DNA of 37,153 bases from JAJZQD01 sp021847735 (GCA_027324025.1 DAHVYW010000018.1:1-37153), one strand, 5' to 3'. Positions 9,087 through 16,342 are shown, numbered from the stretch's first letter. The notes: generated by a model not told the origin, from the sequence alone. Made by a program: numbers and translations.

Positions 9087-9160
9087 ACCAGTTCTCCTCC
9101 TTGAGTTTTACTTCATGCAGGGAAAATCCGTTTTCCCGCATAGAAAATATTATAGTAAGC

Positions 9161-9187
9161 TTATCGTAAAATTTGGAAAAAACTTTA
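9161..9187 (-). promoter_or_regulatory. Possible sigma-28 (SigD/FliA-type) promoter for the 8595-9086 gene
   Basis: On the minus strand TAAA (9187-9184) is followed after exactly 15 bases by TACGATAA (9168-9161), close to the flagellar consensus TAAA-N15-GCCGATAA. A TATAAT (9154-9149) just downstream could instead be a sigma-A -10 but lacks a good -35. Confidence 0.4.
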
Positions 9188-9283
9188 CTGTGGGATTTAT
9201 AAAATAAAATACCCAGGCAGGGATAACAATAGCTGTGTAGAATATTTTAGCTTTATGGAACATTAATATTTAAGGGTGATATC

Positions 9284-9664
9284 ATGTACCAGGAAGAGAT
9301 CCAGGTTTCTTACGGCGAAGGCCGCTACCAAATACATATTTCTTCGATTATAACTGGCTCTGGCATTTCAGTTACCATCACCGGTGGTGAGAAGCCTCAT
9401 GTGGGTGGGGTGGCAATGAGTGTGCCCAGAAAAAGCCTTGCCGGTGATAAAATTTCCTGTGACACCTGGGTGTGCCCCGTGCCGGGGCACAAGGACACCG
9501 AAGTTGCAGTTCCCGTCGCCGAATTAATTTGCCTTGAGACCGGTAATACTGTCGCCGTGGTGGCAGGTATACACATAGACAGGGCCGAAGAACGTGAGAT
9601 ACAAAAGCTCGTAGAAAATAGCCTTGAAGCGGCAAGCTTACTGATTAAACAGATAAAAAGCTGA
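9284..9664 (+). CDS. LpdD-like prenylated-flavin chaperone-type protein
   Basis: This 126-residue protein resembles the LpdD-like family, small proteins encoded next to UbiD-type decarboxylases such as gallate decarboxylase LpdC and thought to help with the prenylated FMN cofactor. The family hallmark is the GGEKPHVGGVAMSVPRKS segment around residues 38-55, with the downstream VPGHKD motif near 73. It sits 46 bp upstream of a UbiD-family gene, which supports the assignment. Start ATG 9284 follows AAGGGTGAT. No membrane segment is seen. The family role is known only in outline, so the exact biochemical job is inferred. Confidence 0.75.
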   Translation: MYQEEIQVSYGEGRYQIHISSIITGSGISVTITGGEKPHVGGVAMSVPRKSLAGDKISCDTWVCPVPGHKDTEVAVPVAELICLETGNTVAVVAGIHIDRAEEREIQKLVENSLEAASLLIKQIKS

Positions 9665-9710
9665 TAAATGGCCTTTACTATTAGATGAAAAGGATTGCAG
9701 GGGAGCAGAC

Positions 9711-11474
9711 ATGCACAAGAACTTGCGGAGCTTTATCGAGCAGTTAAGAAAAGAAAAACAACTTGTGGAAATTACGGCTGAGGTAGACCCTTACCTGGAA
9801 CTGGCGGAAATCCACCGCCGGGTGATAGATGAGCAGGGACCTGCCCTGCTTTTTACTAACGTTAAAGGCAGTAAGTTCCCTGTTGCCACGAATTTATTCG
9901 GCACACCCCGAAGGGTGGAAATGTCTGTCGGCCCAAGACCCCAGAAGATGTTGAAAAGGGCGGTGCGCGCCCTTGATAAATTAATGCCCCCGAAATTACG
10001 AAACCTCTGGGAAGAGCGGGACTGGCTTCTCAGTGTTGCCAAGAGCGGGCTGCGCAGTGTGAACAAGAAGAAAGCCCCTGTTTTAGAGTGCCGTCAGCCG
10101 GAGGTCAACCTTACGGAATTGCCGGTTATCACTAGCTGGCACGAGGACGGAGGACCCTTTGTCACCCTGCCTCTCGTGTATACGGAGCATCCGGTCACCA
10201 GGGAACACAACCTGGGGATGTACAGGATTCAGATCCGGTCCGGAGAAGAGACGGGCATGCACTGGCAGATCCACAAAGGCGGCGGTTTTCATTACCATGA
10301 AGCAGAGAAAATGAACAAGTCGCTTCCTGTCACCCTGTTCCTGGGCGGACCGCCGGCATTGGTTATAGCCGCTATCACAGCTCTGCCTGAACCGTTGCCT
10401 GAATTACTGTATGCCTCCTTTTTAATGGGGGAAAAACTGGATATGGTTGAAGTGGAAGACTACCCCCATAGGTTGATTGCTGAGGCCGAATTTGCTATTT
10501 GTGGCGAGGTCCCACCTGTTTTGCGATTCCCGGAGGGGCCCTTCGGTGACCATTACGGGTACTACTCATTGGTTCACGAATTCCCGATATTTAATGTGCG
10601 CCAGGTATACCACCGTCGGAATGCTATATACCCCGCCACAGTAGTTGGGAAACCACGGCAGGAAGACTATTTTATCGGGGAATGGATGCAGGAACTGCTA
10701 GCTCCGATGTTCCCCCTTTTAATGCCTGGGGTTAAATCCATCTGGACTTACGGTGAAGCTGGCTTCCACTCCCTGGCGGCCGCTGTGGTAAGGGAGAGTT
10801 ACTACCGTGAAGCCCTGGCCCATTCCTTCAGGATTCTCGGTGAAGGACAGCTTTCCCTGACCAAGTTCCTTATTGTTACAGATGTTTCCGTGAATCTGAG
10901 GGACTTTAAGCAGGTGCTGGAAAACGTGCTGTTACGCTTTAACCCGGCCCAGGACCTGGTAATTATAAACGATACATCAATGGATACCCTCGACTATACC
11001 GGCCGTTCCTTTAACCAGGGCAGTAAAGCCATCATGCTTGGGCTGGGGAAACCGATCTGGTCTTTGACCGACGAATACACCGGCGGGCAGCTGCCAGGTA
11101 TTTTGAAAATTGAGCCCTACTGTAAAGGGTGTTTGATTGTTTCAGGGGAGTCTTTCAAAGACGTGCCCGACCTGGCAGCCGAGATTGTCAGGAAGGGCCG
11201 CAGACAGTTGGCCCACTGGCCCCTGGTGGTCTTGGTTGACAATATCGACCAAATTACTGACCAGACCTCGTTCCTATGGACGGTGTTTACCCGTTTTGAC
11301 CCGGCATGGGATATGTACGCTGACTACACTGTGAGAAACAACAAAATCCTTTATGAGGGCCCGGTGGTTATCGATGCGCGCATGAAACTCCAGTATCCGG
11401 GTGAAGTTGTCCCGAGACCGGATATCGTAAAAAGGGTATCGGACCGGTGGGATGAGTTATTTAAAAGCCAATAA
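9711..11474 (+). CDS. ubiD: UbiD-family (prenylated FMN-dependent) decarboxylase
   Basis: This 587-residue enzyme belongs to the UbiD family, which reversibly decarboxylates aromatic or unsaturated acids using prenylated FMN made by UbiX. The flavin/phosphate-binding stretch is visible around residues 165-195 (YRIQIRSGEETGMHW, then HKGGG). The catalytic acidic motif appears as EGPFGDHYGYY around 270-285; the second acid is Asp, as in enterobacterial UbiD, rather than Glu as in Fdc1. Start ATG 9711 follows GCAGGGGAG. It forms a pair with the upstream LpdD-like gene; no UbiX gene is in the window. The substrate could be an aromatic acid or a menaquinone-pathway intermediate; the sequence does not decide. 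Confidence 0.92.
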   Translation: MHKNLRSFIEQLRKEKQLVEITAEVDPYLELAEIHRRVIDEQGPALLFTNVKGSKFPVATNLFGTPRRVEMSVGPRPQKMLKRAVRALDKLMPPKLRNLWEERDWLLSVAKSGLRSVNKKKAPVLECRQPEVNLTELPVITSWHEDGGPFVTLPLVYTEHPVTREHNLGMYRIQIRSGEETGMHWQIHKGGGFHYHEAEKMNKSLPVTLFLGGPPALVIAAITALPEPLPELLYASFLMGEKLDMVEVEDYPHRLIAEAEFAICGEVPPVLRFPEGPFGDHYGYYSLVHEFPIFNVRQVYHRRNAIYPATVVGKPRQEDYFIGEWMQELLAPMFPLLMPGVKSIWTYGEAGFHSLAAAVVRESYYREALAHSFRILGEGQLSLTKFLIVTDVSVNLRDFKQVLENVLLRFNPAQDLVIINDTSMDTLDYTGRSFNQGSKAIMLGLGKPIWSLTDEYTGGQLPGILKIEPYCKGCLIVSGESFKDVPDLAAEIVRKGRRQLAHWPLVVLVDNIDQITDQTSFLWTVFTRFDPAWDMYADYTVRNNKILYEGPVVIDARMKLQYPGEVVPRPDIVKRVSDRWDELFKSQ

Positions 11475-11484
11475 AAAAATGCGC

Positions 11485-11512
11485 GGTGTCCCAGATTAAC
11501 TTTTGGGACACC
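11485..11512. terminator. Bidirectional terminator between ubiD and the minus-strand small gene
   Basis: A perfect 9-bp inverted repeat (11485-11493 with 11504-11512) separates two convergent genes. On the minus strand it is followed by GCGCA and seven T residues, so it is strongest as the terminator of the 11534-11743 gene. Confidence 0.8.
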
Positions 11513-11533
11513 ACATTTGATTCGTTGCATAAG

Positions 11534-11743
11534 TTACACCCTATTCCGTGCAAACAACCGGTAGAGCAGGTAGACGATGAAACCTAAAGGGAATATGGAG
11601 AAGGAGATTCCTGCCCACAGCCAGGGATAAGACATGCCTCTCCTTGACATGTCTTTGTAGGTCCAATAGGCTGCTCCGATAGCCAGGGGGAACATAATCA
11701 GGCCAAGCAGTCCTCTGAAAAAATTAAAACCGATGAAAAACAC
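11534..11743 (-). CDS. Small membrane protein, 69 aa
   Basis: The function is not recognised. The protein has two predicted membrane helices (about residues 5-27 and 41-62) separated by a short basic/polar loop (KDMSRRGMSYPW), and ends in an Arg-rich tail. The start is GTG 11743, with GGGAGG at good spacing. Oddly, that ribosome binding site is the 3' arm of the terminator hairpin of the upstream ABC permease gene (11744-11786), so translation would require the arm to be unpaired. It may be made from read-through transcripts and associate with the exporter. A terminator follows at 11485-11512. Confidence 0.65.
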   Translation of the reverse strand: MFFIGFNFFRGLLGLIMFPLAIGAAYWTYKDMSRRGMSYPWLWAGISFSIFPLGFIVYLLYRLFARNRV

Positions 11744-11786
11744 AAAAACACCTCCCTGACTATTATTACCCCAGGGAGGTGTTTTT
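11744..11786 (-). terminator. Perfect 15-bp terminator hairpin overlapping the next gene's RBS
   Basis: Positions 11744-11758 and 11772-11786 are perfectly complementary over 15 bp, with a 13-nt loop. On the minus strand it follows the ABC permease stop (11789) by two bases and ends in T-rich sequence. The 3' arm contains GGGAGGTG, the Shine-Dalgarno of the 69-aa gene starting at 11743. Confidence 0.85.
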
Positions 11787-11788
11787 AT

Positions 11789-13465
11789 TTAAGATTCTAT
11801 CTTACTATAGCGGCTTTCCGCTTTATGGAATAACAGCCAGGCCGCGGTCCCCAACAGCAAAACCCACAAAATTGCGACAACGTAGTAGGCCAAGCCCGGG
11901 GAGAACTTCATTCCCTTCCCCAGGAAATAAATCAGGGCGAAGCTGGAACCCACAAACCCCATGGTAGAAAATACCGAGATTATGGCATTGAGGTTGCGTT
12001 TCATGATTTGCTGGGGGTCTGTCCAGTTTAGCTTTGGATTCAAAAGGTCTAAGAACAGGCTAAAACTCATTGTAACAGAACTACCCACCAGGGCCAGGAA
12101 AGCCTGCTCAACAAGTCTCATAGCGGAAAAACGAAGTGCCAGGGCCTCTGCCGTCAATGCCGCGACTGTCAGGAATACAGGGACAATGAATGCCAGGACA
12201 AATTTGGACAGTATCTGGATAAAGGGCGGAGCCGGAATTGTTTTGGATATCCAAAAAGATTTTCCTTCCCTGGACAATGCCGTGACGGCAATACTGTTGG
12301 ATGTACCGGCAAGGGTAATTAATCCCGAGACGGCAAAAACTATGACGTATTGTATCCAATCGCTGTCCTGAATTTTGCCTGCACTTAAAATACCTTGTTT
12401 TGAGGCTGACAGGAGCGGTACCGCAAAGGCCGCCGGTAGTATCACGATATTCACTAAAACCGGGGTCAGGAAGGAAGCCGAGCGGATAAGGTTTCTCCAT
12501 TCCCTTAGGAAAAGGGCTTTAAAAACGCTCCGGGCTTGAAAGTCCCCGGGAGTTGAGGCCAGTTTCTTTCTTTTGGCCGACACTTCGTTTCCGCCTATAA
12601 GACCCCTGTAAAAGACCCTGTCAGCCAGCAGGAACAGGAACGCCGCCGCCCCTAGTGTGGCACCTATATAAAGGGCAAGATTGAGAAGGCCGGCCGGTTC
12701 CGGGAAATTATAAAGACCGCGGGCCGCCCATAGACTTGGGGGAAACCTTCGGGTGAGCATGTTTATAAGCCCGTCGGGGTTGGTCAGCATAGCTTCCAGT
12801 TCTACCGGGCCGCTGTTTCGAAAACGGTACTGGAGCCATTGAATTGCAGAATAAACGAGCACCCCTAAAAACGCGCCGGTAATCCGCATTACTCCCCGGC
12901 CCCTGGCTGCGTTGGTTACCCTCATCAGCAGAACAACAAATATTGAAGCCAGGGCAAGGGGAATTATCGGCAGCAGTAGAGTGATAAGCAGCGCCAGGAC
13001 CCAAAAAGTCAGCGGTGGGCCGGTATGGATCCCATAAACCAACAGGGCCGGCAGGACAACTGGAAATGTTGCGGCATATTCACTTATAACCACAATCATA
13101 AATTTACTGCCGAGGATAACAGAAGGCCTGACAGGTAAAGGTATCAGCATGTCCAAATCCCTGGCAGAGTAAAAATTGGACATCAGGTAGAACAGCCCGA
13201 AAATCAGGGCCAGGGACTGGGTAAACACAAAGGCCAGGGCAAAAATCACCTGGTCCTGACCCAGAGGGTGCAGAACATTAAAAACAGACCCGTATACCTT
13301 GAAAATTAACTGAAGGACAGGCAGTAAAGCCAATAAAATGAGCGGGATAAATGCCATCCGGCCGATAAATTTGCGGCGGTTTGTCCGGTAAAGGTATTTT
13401 AAATGAGAAAAACCGAAGGTCTGGTTAAGCTGTGTCTTCCAAACTACCCAAAAGTGTTTTATCAT
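11789..13465 (-). CDS. ABC-2 type exporter permease, 558 aa
   Basis: This is the membrane subunit of an ABC exporter. The 558 residues show about twelve hydrophobic segments in two groups separated by a long hydrophilic stretch near residue 300, a layout seen in large ABC-2 permeases paired with a single ATPase. The ATG at 13465 overlaps the stop codon of the ATPase gene (ATGA), so the two are translationally coupled. The substrate is unknown; relatives export antibiotics, peptides or lipids, or act in stress responses. A very strong hairpin terminator begins two bases after the stop. Confidence 0.88.
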   Translation of the reverse strand: MIKHFWVVWKTQLNQTFGFSHLKYLYRTNRRKFIGRMAFIPLILLALLPVLQLIFKVYGSVFNVLHPLGQDQVIFALAFVFTQSLALIFGLFYLMSNFYSARDLDMLIPLPVRPSVILGSKFMIVVISEYAATFPVVLPALLVYGIHTGPPLTFWVLALLITLLLPIIPLALASIFVVLLMRVTNAARGRGVMRITGAFLGVLVYSAIQWLQYRFRNSGPVELEAMLTNPDGLINMLTRRFPPSLWAARGLYNFPEPAGLLNLALYIGATLGAAAFLFLLADRVFYRGLIGGNEVSAKRKKLASTPGDFQARSVFKALFLREWRNLIRSASFLTPVLVNIVILPAAFAVPLLSASKQGILSAGKIQDSDWIQYVIVFAVSGLITLAGTSNSIAVTALSREGKSFWISKTIPAPPFIQILSKFVLAFIVPVFLTVAALTAEALALRFSAMRLVEQAFLALVGSSVTMSFSLFLDLLNPKLNWTDPQQIMKRNLNAIISVFSTMGFVGSSFALIYFLGKGMKFSPGLAYYVVAILWVLLLGTAAWLLFHKAESRYSKIES

Positions 13466-14184
13466 TCCGTCAGCTCCAAAAAGATTTGCTCCAGGGACTC
13501 GCGGCCCTGTTTTTCGCCGCGCAGTTCGTCCATGGTGCCGGAGAAAATTAGTTGTCCCTTGCGGATAATGCCTATCTGGTCACAGAGTTTTTCCGCCACC
13601 TCCAGGATATGGGTTGAAAAAAATACGCTGTTACCCAATGCGCAGTGTGCCCGCATCAACTGCTTTAAATTGTGGGCAGAGCGGGGGTCCAGCCCGACCA
13701 TAGGCTCGTCCAGGACCCAAAAAGGGGGTTTATGTAGAAGAGAACCTATTATCACCAGTTTTTGCTGCATGCCGTGGGAGTAGCTTTGAATAATGTCCCT
13801 CAGGGCATCCTCTAACTCAAAAAGGCGCGCCAGTTCGTTGATGGTCCCTTCCCGCTCAACTGCGGCAACCCCGTAGATGTCTCCCAGGAAGTTCAGGTAT
13901 TCAAGTCCGGTTATCCGGTCATAGATGTGGGGTGAATCAGGGACGAAACCGAACTGCTTTTTAGCTTCAATGGAACTGGTCTTGGTGTCCACATCGTTAA
14001 TGGCGATTGAACCGGAGTCGTTTTCCAGCAGGCCGGTGATCATTTTTATGGTTGTGGTTTTACCGGCCCCGTTAGGACCCAGAAACCCGAAGATTTCCCC
14101 TTTTTGCACCTCCAGGGTAAGGTTGTCGACAGCCTTGATACTTCCTTTGTTATAACTCTTTGATACATTTAAGAGCTTAAGCAA
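13462..14184 (-). CDS. ABC exporter ATP-binding protein
   Basis: This ATPase partners the permease immediately downstream. It has Walker A GPNGAGKTT, the Q-loop/D-loop region expected of the CcmA/DrrA class, a signature region IQSYSHGMQQK and Walker B FWVLDEPMVGLDPR, with switch His in FFSTHIL. The signature is SHGMQQK rather than LSGGQ, as is common in this subgroup. The start is uncertain: AGGAGG lies directly against an ATG at 14190, but six bases before a TTG at 14184, giving an N-terminus MLKLLNVSKSY typical of the family; TTG 14184 is therefore preferred. The end overlaps the permease start by four bases. Confidence 0.9.
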   Translation of the reverse strand: MLKLLNVSKSYNKGSIKAVDNLTLEVQKGEIFGFLGPNGAGKTTTIKMITGLLENDSGSIAINDVDTKTSSIEAKKQFGFVPDSPHIYDRITGLEYLNFLGDIYGVAAVEREGTINELARLFELEDALRDIIQSYSHGMQQKLVIIGSLLHKPPFWVLDEPMVGLDPRSAHNLKQLMRAHCALGNSVFFSTHILEVAEKLCDQIGIIRKGQLIFSGTMDELRGEKQGRESLEQIFLELTE

Positions 14185-14210
14185 GTTCATCCTCCTACTC
14201 AAATTCTTGA

Positions 14211-14537
14211 TTAAAATAAAGTTTTAAACTTAGTAATCAACAGGGCAACGGCGAAAGAGACAAGGGCGCTTGCCGCCACTATGACGACAATCACCTTTAC
14301 CATTCCGGTAGGTACAGACTGCTGCCTCCATTTGTAAAACAGGTTAACCACACCGCTGACCAGACAAATAAAAAGGAGGTCCACAGGAAAACCATTGAGG
14401 TCAATTTTGGCCGGAGCCAACCCGTGGAGCAGCAGGTCAATTATCAACATCCAGCTTATTACTTTGAGGGTTACGCTGGCGGCAGCATTCTCCACCGCAA
14501 CAGTCCGTTCGTCCTCCATGACAGGCTTTTTATTCAT
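14211..14537 (-). CDS. Small membrane protein of the Xre-ABC exporter operon, 108 aa
   Basis: The function is not recognised. Three hydrophobic helices are visible (about residues 24-42, 50-66 and 80-100), after a charged N-terminus (MEDERTVAVENAAAS). Genes of this kind, encoding membrane proteins of unknown function with such an N-terminus, often follow a small Xre regulator in Firmicutes. Start ATG 14537 has GAGGA upstream and abuts the stop of the regulator gene, while the ABC ATPase gene begins about 27 bp downstream. It is probably co-transcribed with both and may act as a sensor or accessory of the exporter. Confidence 0.75.
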   Translation of the reverse strand: MNKKPVMEDERTVAVENAAASVTLKVISWMLIIDLLLHGLAPAKIDLNGFPVDLLFICLVSGVVNLFYKWRQQSVPTGMVKVIVVIVAASALVSFAVALLITKFKTLF

Positions 14538-14759
14538 TTAGTTTTCCTCCTCTAACCAGAAAATATCATCAAGGCTTTTACTGAGCGACTTGCCAAGCAG
14601 AAGGCATAGTTTAACGGTAGGGTTATACTTACCGGCCTCGATCAGGCCAATGGTCTGGCGGGTTACTCCCACCAGTTCCGCCAGTTCCTCCTGAGTTAGG
14701 CCTTTTTCCACCCTGGCAAGTTTTATTTTGTTTTTTATGACCGGTTCGATAAAGACCAC
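14538..14759 (-). CDS. Xre/Cro-type helix-turn-helix regulator, about 66-73 aa
   Basis: This is a minimal HTH_3 DNA-binding protein. The helix-turn-helix is seen in KGLTQEELAELVGVTRQTIGLIEAG, followed by the YNPTVKLCLLLGKSL helix typical of YozG/short Xre repressors. The start codon is unclear: the only in-frame standard start is GTG 14759, but the Shine-Dalgarno-like GGAGGTGG overlaps it, so a rarer start such as ATC or ATA a few codons later is possible. It heads an operon with the membrane protein and ABC exporter and probably autoregulates the divergent promoter region (14760-14865), which contains repeated TATATATTGC. Confidence 0.85.
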   Translation of the reverse strand: MVFIEPVIKNKIKLARVEKGLTQEELAELVGVTRQTIGLIEAGKYNPTVKLCLLLGKSLSKSLDDIFWLEEEN

Positions 14760-14782
14760 CTCCGGATGCCGTGTATATAATT

Positions 14783-14811
14783 ATTGTAATATATATATTG
14801 CATAATGTAAA
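14783..14811 (-). promoter_or_regulatory. Sigma-A promoter of the Xre-exporter operon
   Basis: On the minus strand TTTACA (14811-14806) is followed after 17 bases by TACAAT (14788-14783). The element TATATATTGC occurs twice around it (near 14792-14801 and 14813-14822), a plausible operator for the Xre protein. Confidence 0.6.
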
Positions 14812-14865
14812 GTATATATTGCTTAAATTACCCATACCATAAGCCCTGCATTTTTTATAAAAAAC

Positions 14866-14881
14866 TGGCATTGTTTTTGCA
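14866..14881 (+). promoter_or_regulatory. Sigma-54 (-24/-12) promoter of the first RING-like protein gene
   Basis: TGGCATTGTTTTTGCA matches the consensus TGGCAC-N5-TTGCW, with GG and GC exactly 10 bases apart. Transcription should start near 14891-14893, leaving a leader of about 47 nt before ATG 14939. Confidence 0.85.
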
Positions 14882-14938
14882 TAAATAGATTGGCAAAAGA
14901 ATACAAAATCAAAATAAAAATTTAAAGGAGGGTTTAGC

Positions 14939-15211
14939 ATGTGTGTACTGAGAGACACTTACTTAATCGAGGATCCCGCTTACCTGGAGCCCATTGAGGA
15001 GCCTAAAAAAGTCCAGGTGGAAACAAAAGTTTATGAATTTAGGCATCACACAGTTCCTGTTCTAAAAACTACCTATTTCTGGTGCCGCACCTGCAAGCAG
15101 CAAACGCCTGTCCACCTTACGAAAACCTGTGACTGTGGCATGATCATGTGTGTTAGCTGTTGGGAAGAGTGGGAAGTGACCTGCCCGATCTGTGACGCAA
15201 CTGTAGGATAA
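14939..15211 (+). CDS. Small RING-like zinc-binding protein, paralogue 1 (90 aa)
   Basis: No described function is recognised. The C-terminal half contains eight cysteines in four pairs: C49/C52 (WCRTC), C64/C66 (CDC), C71/C74 (CVSC) and C82/C85 (CPIC), an arrangement suggesting a RING-like or treble-clef fold binding two zinc ions. The N-terminus MCVLRDTYLIEDPAY is nearly identical to that of a second protein at 23872, and the C-terminal halves match in WCR-CKQ-TP, CDCG and SCWEEWEVTCPICD. The two genes flank the hdr-met operon. The start has AAAGGAGGG upstream, and a near-perfect sigma-54 promoter precedes the gene. No membrane segment is present. It could be an adaptor, metal sensor or assembly factor for the neighbouring iron-sulfur complex; this is inference. 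Confidence 0.85.
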   Translation: MCVLRDTYLIEDPAYLEPIEEPKKVQVETKVYEFRHHTVPVLKTTYFWCRTCKQQTPVHLTKTCDCGMIMCVSCWEEWEVTCPICDATVG

Positions 15212-15271
15212 AGCAAACCGCGTGGGCACCCTACAACTTAAAACCATATACACCCTGGAAGGGGGGATTCG

Positions 15272-15304
15272 ATGACCTCTCTATCGACAAAGAGGTACAC
15301 CTAA
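15272..15304 (+). other. Possible 10-codon ORF with strong RBS before the terminator
   Basis: GGAAGGGGGG is placed five bases before ATG 15272, opening a 10-codon frame (MTSLSTKRYT) that ends immediately before the terminator at 15307. It also contains a small hairpin (ACCTCT with AGAGGT). Such a short frame may be chance. Confidence 0.25.
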
Positions 15305-15306
15305 CT

Positions 15307-15338
15307 AAAACACTGGTTTAAAATAACCGGTGTTTTTT
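15307..15338 (+). terminator. Terminator after the first RING-like protein gene
   Basis: AAAACACTGGTT (15307-15318) pairs with AACCGGTGTTTT (15325-15336) with one G-T wobble, and the T-run continues past the stem. Confidence 0.8.
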
Positions 15339-15392
15339 CTTTGGCAGCCGGGTTATTTGTAAGAGGCACGGGTTTTTTCCCGGGGGGCAGAT

Positions 15393-15490
15393 GACACAGC
15401 TGAGACAAATGACACATAAATGATACAGTATGGGACGGTATCGATACAAAGTCGGTACAATTGCGATACAGTTTGAGACAGTATGAGACG
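15393..15490 (+). promoter_or_regulatory. Array of ten helically phased GRNACA hexamers (candidate enhancer)
   Basis: Ten hexamers of the form G-R-N-A-C-A/G start at 15393, 15402, 15411, 15422, 15432, 15443, 15454, 15465, 15475 and 15485, so the spacing is 9, 9, 11, 10, 11, 11, 11, 10 and 10 bp. Each is preceded by a pyrimidine. The spacing places all copies on about the same face of the helix. The array lies between the terminator of the zinc-protein gene and the sigma-54 promoter of the hdr operon, about 230 bp upstream of the latter, where an enhancer would be expected. Direct repeats with an 11-bp step also resemble the boxes of OmpR/PhoB-type regulators. Positions 15340-15392 and 15491-15719 show no gene. 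Confidence 0.7.
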
Positions 15491-15719
15491 CTATAAATGA
15501 AATAAGAAATGAAATAATTTCCGTTTTTGTATAAAAACTTGGCGGTCCGCATTTTTGTCAGGGTAAAACAGGAAATGTATCAGTTATGTCCTCCGGGATG
15601 TCTTTTTGACAATTTGAAAATGTACGGAAACCTCTTCCGACCATTTCTTCGCCAACCAGGTGAAGAGAAAACCTTTTTTCGGGCGAAAAAGGCACGAATT
15701 TTAATCGCTTTTCGGATTC

Positions 15720-15735
15720 TGGCAAGATAATTGCA
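15720..15735 (+). promoter_or_regulatory. Sigma-54 (-24/-12) promoter of the hdr-met operon
   Basis: TGGCAAGATAATTGCA fits the consensus, with GG and GC 10 bases apart. Transcription should begin near 15746, about 27 nt before ATG 15773. This excludes the upstream in-frame TTG at 15731 as the hdrC start. Confidence 0.85.
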
Positions 15736-15772
15736 TAATAAAACAGGTAAAGCAGTCGAGAGGAGGTCCAAT

Positions 15773-16342
15773 ATGGAAAACGCGGTTTTAGCCAAAGGCA
15801 CAACATTTCAGCCGGCAGCAAATCTGGTGAAGATCATAGAGAAGGAAAGCGGTCAACCCATCAGCCGCTGTTACCAGTGTAAGAAGTGTTCTGCAGGCTG
15901 CCCGGTGGCGCCGATGGCTGATTTGCATACTAATGAAGTTATCAGGTTGGTACAGATAGGTGACACCGAACGGCTGTTAAACAGCAACCGTATATGGTTA
16001 TGTCTCTCCTGTAAAACGTGTCAGGCGCGCTGCCCGAACGGGATAGATACTTCTGCGGTAATTGACGTGTTAAAGGGAATGGCCCTGGAACAAAGCAGGA
16101 AACCGGCTGAGGCAAAAATCCCCGCATTTTACAAGTCATTTATGGATGCGGTAAATATGACCGGCAGGCTGTACGAATTGGGTATGATTGGTCTCTACAA
16201 GATGAGAACAAAAACCTACACCGAGGATATGGGTTTAGGCATTGAAATGATCAAACGCGGCAAACTCAAGTTTCTGCCGGAAAAAGTCAAAAACCTCAAT
16301 CAGGTTAAAGAAATATTCCGGAAAGGGAGGGAGAAAAAATGA
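15773..16342 (+). CDS. hdrC: Heterodisulfide reductase subunit C-like iron-sulfur protein
   Basis: HdrC carries two [4Fe-4S] clusters and passes electrons between HdrA and HdrB. Both ferredoxin-type motifs are visible: CYQCKKCSAGCPVA near residues 33-46 and CLSCKTCQARCPNG near 77-90. At 189 aa it has the usual length. ATG 15773 is preceded by GAGGAGG at ideal spacing and lies just downstream of the sigma-54 promoter; the longer frame starting at the TTG 15731 would overlap the promoter and is rejected. The stop overlaps the start of hdrB by four bases. In acetogens such as Moorella, HdrABC-MvhD-MetFV forms a soluble complex; the order here supports the same complex. Confidence 0.93.
   Translation: MENAVLAKGTTFQPAANLVKIIEKESGQPISRCYQCKKCSAGCPVAPMADLHTNEVIRLVQIGDTERLLNSNRIWLCLSCKTCQARCPNGIDTSAVIDVLKGMALEQSRKPAEAKIPAFYKSFMDAVNMTGRLYELGMIGLYKMRTKTYTEDMGLGIEMIKRGKLKFLPEKVKNLNQVKEIFRKGREKK

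Noticed and set aside
15393..15490. CRISPR-like array
   Set aside because: Units are 6-7 bp at 9-11 bp steps with no spacers of CRISPR length and no cas genes; it is better seen as a protein-binding array.
15731..15772. Longer hdrC start at TTG 15731
   Set aside because: The TTG is part of the -12 box of the sigma-54 promoter, so it cannot be on the transcript; ATG 15773 has an ideal ribosome binding site.
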